A DNA stretch of 64,000 nt from assembly GCF_004349085.1 (NCBI RefSeq), contig NZ_SMFM01000002.1, positions 620,001-684,000 of the forward strand. Reading direction: 5' to 3'. Of the stretch, positions 27,143 through 34,226 are shown piece by piece. Each line of letters begins with the position of its first letter. Position 1 is the first letter of the stretch. The DNA is from Flavobacterium caseinilyticum. GTDB lineage: Bacteria > Bacteroidota > Bacteroidia > Flavobacteriales > Flavobacteriaceae. Position numbers and translations under genes: made by a program. Under the pieces are notes generated by a model. That model ran no database searches and had not been told where the DNA came from. It was given only the letters and a program-made list of their open reading frames with translations.

Positions 27143-27721
27143 ATGAGTACAGAAAGAGAATTAAGCAAACGCAGCGGATCAAAATGTGAACTTTGTGGCG
27201 CAACTGAAAATCTAAAAATGTTTGAAGTACTACCTACCAGAAAAGGTGGACTTGACGAAAGTATCATGGCTTGCAGCACTTGCATAGACCAAATAGAAAA
27301 TGCAGGACACGAAGATTTAAACCATTGGAGATGTCTAAACGACAGTATGTGGAGCGAGTATATTCCGGTACAAGTTGTTTCTTGGAGAATGTTAAGCCGC
27401 TTGCGTGCAGCGGGATGGCCTCAAGAATTATTAGACCAAATGTACTTCGACGAAGATACTTTGGCTTGGGCGCAATCAACCGGTGAAGGGGAAGAAGACG
27501 AAACCAAAGTAATTCACCGTGACAGCAACGGCGTGATTCTTGAAATTGGAGATTCAGTCGTTTTAATCAAAGATTTGAAAGTAAAAGGCTCCAGCATGGT
27601 AGCCAAACAAGGAACTGCAGTGCGTAACATCAGATTAGACCATGAAAACGCAGAGTATATTGAAGGAAAAGTAGATGGTCAGACTATTGTAATTATTACG
27701 CAATACGTTAAGAAAATATAG
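27143..27721 (+). CDS. PhnA-domain protein with N-terminal zinc ribbon
   Basis: This 192-residue protein has a zinc ribbon formed by CELCGA near residue 16 and CSTC near residue 43. A middle segment follows, and then the small PhnA domain, HRDSNGVILEIGDSVVLIKD to the end. PhnA was named from an Escherichia coli phosphonate locus but is not proven to act on phosphonates in general. No phosphonate genes are nearby. It is a single gene between coaD and a convergent helicase. TACTTTTA at 27111 is a weak -7 candidate. Confidence 0.85.
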   Translation: MSTERELSKRSGSKCELCGATENLKMFEVLPTRKGGLDESIMACSTCIDQIENAGHEDLNHWRCLNDSMWSEYIPVQVVSWRMLSRLRAAGWPQELLDQMYFDEDTLAWAQSTGEGEEDETKVIHRDSNGVILEIGDSVVLIKDLKVKGSSMVAKQGTAVRNIRLDHENAEYIEGKVDGQTIVIITQYVKKI

Positions 27722-27811
27722 TCATCAGTGTGCAGTGATCAGTGATCAGTACCTGACTTTATAAAAAAATTCAGTGGTCAGAAAAAAGTGTAATTAGAAA
27801 CACATTAGAGC

Positions 27812-27856
27812 AAAAATCGTTAACAGTAAATCAAATTTACTATTAACGATTTTTTA
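27812..27856. terminator. Bidirectional terminator between the PhnA gene and the helicase
   Basis: AAAATCGTTAACAGTAAAT pairs with ATTTACTATTAACGATTTT, with one mismatch, around CAA. There are A and T runs at both ends, and it lies between convergent genes. Confidence 0.85.
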
Positions 27857-27922
27857 TTATTAAATCATTTTTTTTCTACTCACTAAAAGTTGAACATTGA
27901 GCACTTTTTAAACTGAAAACGG

Positions 27923-27950
27923 AACACTGAACACTGAACACTGAACACTA
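27923..27950. repeat. Four tandem 7-bp units AACACTG
   Basis: AACACTG is repeated three times exactly and a fourth time as AACACTA. The same words appear in the opposite sense as CAGTGATCAGTGATCAGT at about 27733-27750, at the other side of the same gap. Confidence 0.75.
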
Positions 27951-27955
27951 AAAAA

Positions 27956-29302
27956 CTACTCCTCTTCTTTCTTAATCACTTTTCGGGCAACTTCGATTTT
28001 AAATTTTTTGCCTTTCATTTTTTCGTCTTTAATGGCGTGCAATAAATCTTTTACTTTATTGAATTTGACTGCAGCAAAAGAGATAAAATCTTTCACTTCG
28101 ATTAATCCTAAATCGCCTTTTTCCAGTTTTCCTTTTTGAGAAAAGAAACCTACAATATCAATTTTATTCAATTTATTTTTCTTTCCACCACTGATATAAA
28201 TAGTTTGAAATTCAGGTGGTTTTGGCAATGAGGTAGAGTTTTCTACTTTCAAAGCTTCCATTCCATAATCGATGTAATCCATTTTTTTCTCACTTTCATG
28301 AGCAATGATATAGGCGGTTCCAGAGGCTAACATACGTGCTGTACGTCCGTTTCTATGCGTAAATTCGTCTTCTTTGGATGGCAAATGATAATGAATAACA
28401 TGATTCATTTCGGGAATATCGAGTCCACGGGCAGCCAAATCAGTTGTGATTAGATAACTTACACTTCCGTTTCTGAACTGGATTAGTGCGCGTTCTCTCT
28501 CGTCTTGATCCATTCCGCCATGATAATACGTGGCATAAATTCCTTTTTCGTTCAACGTATCGCTTATGCGTTCTGCAGCATCACGATGGTTGCAAAAAAC
28601 AATAGCCGACTGTGATTTCAACGAACAAATCAAATTGAATAAACTTCCAATTTTGTCTTTTTCTTTCGAAACAACCATTTTCATGGAAAGATTCGTTTCT
28701 TCTACATTTTCTGGAATGAAATCCAAAATCGTTGGATTCACAACTCTTGTATATCTTGGAATCTCAATATCGGAAGTGGCCGAAACTAAAACACGTTTGT
28801 TCAGTTTCGTTAATTTTCCAATGATAAAAGACATTTGCTCATGAAAACCCAATTGCAACGATTTATCAAATTCATCCAAAATCAAGGTTTGAATTTTATC
28901 TACTCGGAATGTTCCTCTGTCGATATGGTCCGCAATTCTTCCCGGAGTCCCTATTAAAACTGCTGGAGGATTGCTTAAATTCTTGATTTCAGTATCAATG
29001 GAATGTCCGCCGTAACACACATTTACTTTATAATCGGTTCCCATTTTTTTCCAAACCTGCTCAATCTGCAATCCTAATTCACGTGATGGAACTAAAATTA
29101 AACATTGAACCGATTGAATTTCAGGCTGCAACATTTCTAAAATCGGTAACAAAAAAGCCAAAGTTTTTCCAGAACCTGTTGGCGAAAGCAATAGTACATT
29201 ATTGTCATTCAGAATAGCACCTTGTGCTACTTCCTGCATTTCGTTAAGGCTTTCAATGCCTAAATTCAAAAGTATATTGTTGGAATGGTGTTTCTTATTC
29301 AT
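27956..29302 (-). CDS. DEAD-box-type RNA helicase, DbpA-like
   Basis: This ATP-dependent RNA helicase has motif I SPTGSGKT, motif Ia PSRELGLQ, TPGRIADH, motif II with DEFD in place of DEAD, motif III SAT, and the C-terminal motifs TTDLAARGLDIPE and HRNGRTAR. The last 75 residues match the DbpA RNA-binding domain that targets 23S rRNA. A ribosome-assembly role is therefore likely. I use the start MNKKHHSNN at 29302; the longer frame to 29320 would begin inside the -7 element at 29318-29325. It is transcribed toward the PhnA gene. Confidence 0.9.
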   Translation of the reverse strand: MNKKHHSNNILLNLGIESLNEMQEVAQGAILNDNNVLLLSPTGSGKTLAFLLPILEMLQPEIQSVQCLILVPSRELGLQIEQVWKKMGTDYKVNVCYGGHSIDTEIKNLSNPPAVLIGTPGRIADHIDRGTFRVDKIQTLILDEFDKSLQLGFHEQMSFIIGKLTKLNKRVLVSATSDIEIPRYTRVVNPTILDFIPENVEETNLSMKMVVSKEKDKIGSLFNLICSLKSQSAIVFCNHRDAAERISDTLNEKGIYATYYHGGMDQDERERALIQFRNGSVSYLITTDLAARGLDIPEMNHVIHYHLPSKEDEFTHRNGRTARMLASGTAYIIAHESEKKMDYIDYGMEALKVENSTSLPKPPEFQTIYISGGKKNKLNKIDIVGFFSQKGKLEKGDLGLIEVKDFISFAAVKFNKVKDLLHAIKDEKMKGKKFKIEVARKVIKKEEE

Positions 29303-29317
29303 TTTTTCAATTTGGTG

Positions 29318-29325
29318 CAAAGGTA
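29318..29325 (-). promoter_or_regulatory. -7 promoter element of the helicase gene
   Basis: TACCTTTG on the minus strand matches TAnnTTTG and rules out the start codon at 29320. Confidence 0.65.
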
Positions 29326-29428
29326 ATTTTTAATTGTGAGTTATGAATTTTGAATTATTAAATTTCATTCTTTTTCAATTGGAAAATTCCTTTTAGTACA
29401 TTCATTTCTACAGTTATCTAAAAAAAGC

Positions 29429-29436
29429 TACATTTG
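29429..29436 (+). promoter_or_regulatory. -7 promoter element of the M14 peptidase gene
   Basis: TACATTTG matches TAnnTTTG, 23 bases before the ATG at 29460. Confidence 0.6.
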
Positions 29437-29459
29437 AAATTCCATTTAAAAACCGAAAT

Positions 29460-31190
29460 ATGAGACTTTTCAGATTCCTTTTTTTACTACTCTCCATCAG
29501 TTCATTTGCACAAAAAATGAATAAATACGATACTTTTTTCGAAAAAGGCAATGGAAACCAATCTGCTAGTTATCAAGAAACAATTGCTTATTACAAACTT
29601 TTGGCAGATGATTTTCCTACTATCGAAATGCAAAAAATGGGATTGACAGACAGTGGCGAACCCTTGCACATGGTTATTTTTAATCCTGAAAAACAATTTG
29701 ACTTTGGAAACATCCAAAAAAACAAAGCAGTAATCCTACTCAATAATGGTATTCACGCAGGAGAACCGGATGGAATTGACGCTTCAATGCAATTGTTTAG
29801 AGATTTAGCTTTAGGCAAAATAAAAGCTCCTAAAAACACGGTTATTGTTTGTATTCCGGTATATAATATTGGCGGTGCTTTAAACAGAAATTCCACTTCA
29901 AGAGCCAATCAGGACGGACCGGAAATCTATGGCTTTCGTGGCAATGCCAGAAACTATGATCTAAATCGCGATTTCATCAAGTCGGATACCCGAAACACGA
30001 AAAGTTTTGTTGAAATATTCCATAAAGTAAATGCCGATGTTTTTATTGATAATCACGTTAGCAATGGCGCGGATTATCAATACAAACTCACCTACATTAT
30101 GACCCAACATAACAAATTGGGAACTGTTTTAGGTGATTTTTTAAATACCGAAATGATGCCGGCTTTGGTCCAAGATTTACAAAAAAAGAATATCGAAAGT
30201 ACGCCTTATGTCAATGCTTTTCAGGACACACCGGACAAAGGTTTTGGTCAATTTTTTGAGAGCTCACGATTTGCAACGGGTTATACTTCATTGTTTAGCA
30301 CCATTGGGTTTGTGGTGGAAACGCACATGCTTAAAAAATATGCCGATCGTGTTAAAGTAACCTACGAATACATGCGCTCAGCAATTGACTTTACGGATGC
30401 TAATTACAAAAAAATCAAACAACTGCGATTGAAAAATGAAGAGCAGTATAAACCAAAGAAAGCGTACACGATAAAATGGGAAATAGACAGTACCAAAACG
30501 GTTCCTTTTTCGTTTTTAGGCTACGAAGCCAGTTACAAAAAAAGTGACGTCACATCAGGAAATCGCTTGTTTTATGACCGTACAAAACCATTCAAAAAAG
30601 ACATTCCGTACAGCAAGGAATTTAAATCCGTAAAAGAGATAATCATTCCCGAAGCGTACATCATTCCAAGAGGATTTTGGCCAGTAATCGATTTATTAAA
30701 AAGTAACACGATTACCTATACCCAATTAAAAAAAGACACCATAATTGAAGTCGAAAGCTACAGAATTGCAGATTTTAAAACTACAAATTCAGCTTATGAA
30801 GGCCATTATTTGCACCGAAACACTTCGGTAACTTCTAAAATGGAAAAAGTGGCTTTCACCAAAGGAGATTACGTAATTCCCACACAACAAAAAGGAATCA
30901 AATATTTATTGGAAACTTTAGAACCGGAAGCAGTCGATTCTTTTTTTAACTGGAACTTTTTCGATACGATGTTACAACAAAAAGAAGGCTACTCCGATTA
31001 TGTTTTTGAAGATTCAGCAACGCAAATTCTGAAAGAAAATCCAAAACTAAAAGCTGAATTTGATTTAAAAAAGCAAAGTGATGTGAATTTCATCAATAAT
31101 CCCGAAGCCCAACTTGACTGGATTTACAAACATTCGGTTTATTATGAAAAGGCACATTTACAATATCCGGTATATCGTATTTTGAAATAA
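29460..31190 (+). CDS. M14 family zinc carboxypeptidase, exported
   Basis: This 576-residue protein starts with a signal peptide (MRLFRFLFLLLSISSFAQ). The peptidase domain follows, with the zinc ligands in NGIHAGEPDG (HxxE) and the third ligand probably His in IDNHVSNGAD. The conserved NRDFIK and VETHMLKKY segments are present, the latter carrying a candidate catalytic glutamate. The C-terminal 250 residues are an additional beta-rich part of no clear family. M14 enzymes remove C-terminal residues or act on peptidoglycan peptides; this subgroup's substrate is not known. It has its own promoter and a shared bidirectional terminator. Confidence 0.88.
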   Translation: MRLFRFLFLLLSISSFAQKMNKYDTFFEKGNGNQSASYQETIAYYKLLADDFPTIEMQKMGLTDSGEPLHMVIFNPEKQFDFGNIQKNKAVILLNNGIHAGEPDGIDASMQLFRDLALGKIKAPKNTVIVCIPVYNIGGALNRNSTSRANQDGPEIYGFRGNARNYDLNRDFIKSDTRNTKSFVEIFHKVNADVFIDNHVSNGADYQYKLTYIMTQHNKLGTVLGDFLNTEMMPALVQDLQKKNIESTPYVNAFQDTPDKGFGQFFESSRFATGYTSLFSTIGFVVETHMLKKYADRVKVTYEYMRSAIDFTDANYKKIKQLRLKNEEQYKPKKAYTIKWEIDSTKTVPFSFLGYEASYKKSDVTSGNRLFYDRTKPFKKDIPYSKEFKSVKEIIIPEAYIIPRGFWPVIDLLKSNTITYTQLKKDTIIEVESYRIADFKTTNSAYEGHYLHRNTSVTSKMEKVAFTKGDYVIPTQQKGIKYLLETLEPEAVDSFFNWNFFDTMLQQKEGYSDYVFEDSATQILKENPKLKAEFDLKKQSDVNFINNPEAQLDWIYKHSVYYEKAHLQYPVYRILK

Positions 31191-31207
31191 AAATTCTTTT
31201 TTCAAAG

Positions 31208-31246
31208 AAATGCCCCCAAATAGTTTTTACTTATTGGGGGCATTTA
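31208..31246. terminator. Bidirectional terminator between the M14 peptidase and NUDIX genes
   Basis: AAATGCCCCCAA pairs with TTGGGGGCATTT around an AT-rich loop, between convergent genes. Confidence 0.85.
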
Positions 31247-31248
31247 AT

Positions 31249-31848
31249 TTATATAATCTTCTCTTCTTCGAACAATAATTTTATGTTTTCGTAGGAGTTT
31301 TTCAAAGCTTCCTTGATTTGTTCCGGATTCATCCACGCCACTTTATCGATTCCTTCGTCTAATTGCCCCTGAGGCGTTCCTTCAAAATCAGATTGCATTT
31401 CGAACCAGTGCGTAATTTTTAGTTTGTACTTCCCGTTTCGCCTAAAAACATGATACGTTTTTTGAAGTTTATGTGAAATTGACAAGCCATTTACGCCAGT
31501 CTCCTCCTCCACCTCACGCATGGCAGTATCCTCGATTTCCTCTCCTTTTTCGATTCCACCTTTAGGCAAATCCCATTTCCCATTTCTAAAAATGAATAAA
31601 ACCTCCCCTTTTTTATTGTAAACCAAGCCGCCTCCCGCTTTACAAACGGGGATTTTAGCTTTTAAAGTCTTCATAATCAAGCTTTCGTCAGGATGATAAA
31701 GATAGGCCTTGCTAATTTTATTTTGAAAAATTTTAACTATAAGTTGCTCTATATCAATACTTTCTAATAGAAATAATTGAAAATCAGTCTCCTTCGAGAT
31801 GTGATTTGTCAAAAAAAGTGGTTTGTCGTTAACAAAAACTTTATACAT
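31249..31848 (-). CDS. NUDIX hydrolase
   Basis: This 199-residue protein has about 70 N-terminal residues of no known domain, followed by a NUDIX fold. The Nudix box reads GGIEKGEEIEDTAMREVEEE-TG, matching the metal-binding Gx5Ex7REUxEExGU pattern. The segment KWDLPKGG precedes it as expected. NUDIX enzymes hydrolyse nucleoside diphosphates linked to another group; the substrate cannot be predicted. Its first codons lie within 8 bases of the divergent pyrE start, so the two genes share a very compact promoter region. Confidence 0.9.
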   Translation of the reverse strand: MYKVFVNDKPLFLTNHISKETDFQLFLLESIDIEQLIVKIFQNKISKAYLYHPDESLIMKTLKAKIPVCKAGGGLVYNKKGEVLFIFRNGKWDLPKGGIEKGEEIEDTAMREVEEETGVNGLSISHKLQKTYHVFRRNGKYKLKITHWFEMQSDFEGTPQGQLDEGIDKVAWMNPEQIKEALKNSYENIKLLFEEEKII

Positions 31849-31851
31849 TTG
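31844..31851 (+). promoter_or_regulatory. -7-like element immediately before pyrE
   Basis: TACATTTG fits TAnnTTTG and ends only 4 bases before the pyrE ATG. If it is used, the transcript would be leaderless or nearly so. It also overlaps the first codons of the divergent NUDIX gene. Confidence 0.4.
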
Positions 31852-31855
31852 TAAT

Positions 31856-32503
31856 ATGATTTTTAATAAAGATACAGCCGAAAAAACAGCCGAATTTCTT
31901 TTGCAAATAAATGCAATTAAATTGAATCCAAGAAATCCTTTTACATGGGCTTCTGGATGGAAATCGCCTATTTATTGTGATAACCGATTAATCCTCTCAT
32001 TTCCAGCCGTGAGAAATTATGTTCGGGATGAATTTTCTAAGAATATTGAGAAACAATTTGGTAAACCAGATGTTATTGCAGGTGTTGCCACTGGAGCAAT
32101 AGGAATTGGTATGCTGGTGGCGGAAAGTATGGGATTGCCGTTTGTATATGTTCGCCCGGAACCAAAGAAACACGGCAGACAAAACCAAGTGGAAGGTTTT
32201 CTACAAAAAGGACAAAACGTAGTCGTTGTAGAAGATTTAATCAGCACCGGAAACAGTAGTTTGCTTGCTGTGGAAGTATTACGTGAAGCTGGCGCCAATG
32301 TCAAAGGTATGGCCGCAATCTTTACGTACGGTTTTGATGTAGCGGAACAGAATTTTAAAAGTGCGAATCTGGATTTATTTACGTTGAGTAATTATCAAAA
32401 TTTATTGAATTTAGCTGTTGCCAAAAGATATATCACTGAGGACGAAGAACAGACTCTACGAGAATGGAATGTGAGTCCGTCTACTTGGACAATTGAAGTT
32501 TAA
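31856..32503 (+). CDS. pyrE: Orotate phosphoribosyltransferase
   Basis: PyrE joins orotate to PRPP to form orotidine 5'-phosphate in pyrimidine synthesis. The PRPP-binding motif VVVEDLISTGNSSL is intact, and the catalytic loop contains RPEPKKHGRQNQVEG. The protein starts MIFNKDTAEKTAEF at 31856, giving 215 residues. The longer frame from 31823 reads across the divergent NUDIX start and adds residues unlike the family. A small START-like protein follows after 23 bases and is probably cotranscribed. Confidence 0.94.
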   Translation: MIFNKDTAEKTAEFLLQINAIKLNPRNPFTWASGWKSPIYCDNRLILSFPAVRNYVRDEFSKNIEKQFGKPDVIAGVATGAIGIGMLVAESMGLPFVYVRPEPKKHGRQNQVEGFLQKGQNVVVVEDLISTGNSSLLAVEVLREAGANVKGMAAIFTYGFDVAEQNFKSANLDLFTLSNYQNLLNLAVAKRYITEDEEQTLREWNVSPSTWTIEV

Positions 32504-32526
32504 ACAATTAATAAAAAATAAAAACA

Positions 32527-32919
32527 ATGAACTTAGAAAGTCCTAAAGTTACAGTTCAAAAATCAGCTCAAGAATTATTCGATTTATTGAGTGATGTGAA
32601 AAATTTTGAAAAATTAATGCCCGAAAACATCGCTAAATTTGAAGTTATCGGCGACGATGCTTTCATTTTTGGACTAAAAGGGATGCCGGAAATAAAGTTA
32701 AAAATGAAAGAAAAAGTAGCTCCAACCAAAATAGTTTTGGGTGCAGCAAGCGACAAACTTCCATTTACATTGGTAGCAAATATAGATGCAGTTTCTGAAA
32801 CTTCAAGTGATGTAAAACTTGATTTTGAAGGGGATTTCAATCCGATGATGGCCATGATGATAAAAGGTCCAATTGGAAAATTCATCGAAACTTTAGCGAG
32901 CAACATGAACAAATTGTAA
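32527..32919 (+). CDS. SRPBCC/START-like family protein
   Basis: This 130-residue protein shows the pattern of the SRPBCC fold: an opening strand then ELFDLLSDVKNFEKLMPENI, which is typical of polyketide-cyclase or START-like proteins. Alternating strands follow, and then a long C-terminal helix ending in LASNMNKL. Such proteins bind hydrophobic ligands in a deep pocket, but nothing here tells the ligand. It follows pyrE closely and is followed by a terminator, so it is probably the second gene of a two-gene unit. Confidence 0.82.
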   Translation: MNLESPKVTVQKSAQELFDLLSDVKNFEKLMPENIAKFEVIGDDAFIFGLKGMPEIKLKMKEKVAPTKIVLGAASDKLPFTLVANIDAVSETSSDVKLDFEGDFNPMMAMMIKGPIGKFIETLASNMNKL

Positions 32920-32935
32920 ATGCTTTCGACTGACT

Positions 32936-32973
32936 TAAAAACCTTTTAGCGTTAAAAACTGAAAGGTTTTTTT
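32936..32973 (+). terminator. Terminator after the pyrE unit
   Basis: AAAAACCTTT pairs with AAAGGTTTTT around a 15-base loop, followed by further T residues. Confidence 0.75.
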
Positions 32974-33008
32974 GTTTATTATTGTGAAACTTCCTTAGGA
33001 TCTGAAAA

Positions 33009-33737
33009 TCAATAGAGCATGTGGATTTCCTTTATATCAAATTCTTCAACACTGTCATTTTCAAGAAGAACTTGCAGTTTCCCTTGCGAAGAAACTCCTT
33101 GAATAATTCCCATAAAATTTTGATTCTTTTGATCTGAAAAAGGCATCGGCAAACCTTTCTTATATAATTTATTGCTATAATCTGACCACAACTGGGTCGA
33201 ATTGTACCTGCATAACTTCACATTTTTTTCAATTGCATCACAAATCGAAAAAAGCAGTTCCTCTTTATTGAAATTTACGTTACAAATAACCGCCAAAGAA
33301 GATGCTTTTGGTAAATTTTCAAAATTAATTTGATTCACATTAAGGCCCAAACCCACGATCGAAATGATGGTTCCGTTACTTTTTATAGTATTCTCTATCA
33401 ATATGCCACCTATTTTTCTATTGTATGACATTATGTCGTTCGGCCATTTAATACTAAGATCAGGAATCTTATATGATTCTAAAACGCTAATTACAGCAAC
33501 TGAAACTGCAATATTAAGAGTAAAAAGCTGGCTAATATCCATTATAAAATCCTTAACCAAAATACTCATAGTTAAGTTTTTACTAGCCTCCGAAGTCCAT
33601 ACTGAACCCATTTGACCTTTACCCTTTGTTTGATTTTCCGCAGTAACAACAGTGAAATTATCGATCTCCTGTTCGTTGGACAATCCTTTGAGGAATTCAT
33701 TAGTTGAATCTATGGCATCGAGTTTGATTAGCTTCAT
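33009..33737 (-). CDS. birA: Biotin-[acetyl-CoA carboxylase] ligase
   Basis: This 242-residue enzyme attaches biotin to the carboxyl carrier protein through biotinyl-AMP. The biotin-binding segment TAENQTKGKGQMGSVW corresponds to the family's GRGRxGxxW loop, with Lys replacing Arg at two places. SIKWPNDIM and KIGGILIEN follow as expected. There is no N-terminal helix-turn-helix, so this is a group I enzyme that does not act as a repressor. It is divergent from rsfS. Confidence 0.92.
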   Translation of the reverse strand: MKLIKLDAIDSTNEFLKGLSNEQEIDNFTVVTAENQTKGKGQMGSVWTSEASKNLTMSILVKDFIMDISQLFTLNIAVSVAVISVLESYKIPDLSIKWPNDIMSYNRKIGGILIENTIKSNGTIISIVGLGLNVNQINFENLPKASSLAVICNVNFNKEELLFSICDAIEKNVKLCRYNSTQLWSDYSNKLYKKGLPMPFSDQKNQNFMGIIQGVSSQGKLQVLLENDSVEEFDIKEIHMLY

Positions 33738-33781
33738 AGTAATTTTTTTTGTGAAACAGAATTTAATATTGTGTTAAGGTT

Positions 33782-33789
33782 CAAAAATA
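33782..33789 (-). promoter_or_regulatory. -7 promoter element of birA
   Basis: TATTTTTG on the minus strand fits TAnnTTTG, 44 bases before the birA start. On the plus strand TAACTTTA at 33804 is a weaker candidate for rsfS. Confidence 0.45.
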
Positions 33790-33835
33790 ATCACAAAAAA
33801 GGGTAACTTTACAAACTTATATATAAAAATATTTC

Positions 33836-34207
33836 ATGGCGAAAAAGACTATAAATAATGATGACCTGCTGGCAAACATCATTAAGGGAATAGAAGAAGT
33901 AAAAGGAAATGACATTACCATCCTTGATTTAAGAGAAATAGACACGGCAGTATGCGACTATTTTGTAATTTGTAACGGTAATTCAAACACACAAGTTAAC
34001 GCCATAGTAAACTCTATCCAAAAAACAGTTTCTAAAGAATTGAAGGACAAGCCATGGCATGTAGAAGGAACTGATAATGCGGAATGGGTATTAATGGATT
34101 ATGTAAACATTGTAGTTCATGTATTTCAAAAACATATCCGTGAATACTACAACATCGAAAGCTTATGGGGCGATGCTAAAATAACGACCATAGAAAACAA
34201 ATACTAA
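33836..34207 (+). CDS. rsfS: Ribosome silencing factor RsfS
   Basis: This 123-residue protein binds ribosomal protein L14 and blocks joining of the subunits when nutrients are short. The family core is visible: DITILDLREIDTAVCDYFVICNG, then VEGTDNAEWVLMDYVNIVVHVF, then REYYNIESLWGDA. The length is normal. ftsH starts 19 bases after its stop, so the two form an operon, an arrangement common in Bacteroidota. Confidence 0.94.
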   Translation: MAKKTINNDDLLANIIKGIEEVKGNDITILDLREIDTAVCDYFVICNGNSNTQVNAIVNSIQKTVSKELKDKPWHVEGTDNAEWVLMDYVNIVVHVFQKHIREYYNIESLWGDAKITTIENKY

Positions 34208-34226
34208 AGACATATAATCCGTAGTA

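Noticed and set aside
27923..27950. Tandem 7-bp units as a CRISPR array
   Set aside because: The units are far too short, have no spacers, and no cas gene is nearby.
31256..31848. Idea that pyrE starts at 31823
   Set aside because: The extra residues come from the opposite strand's start region and do not resemble PyrE; MIFNKDTAE at 31856 fits.
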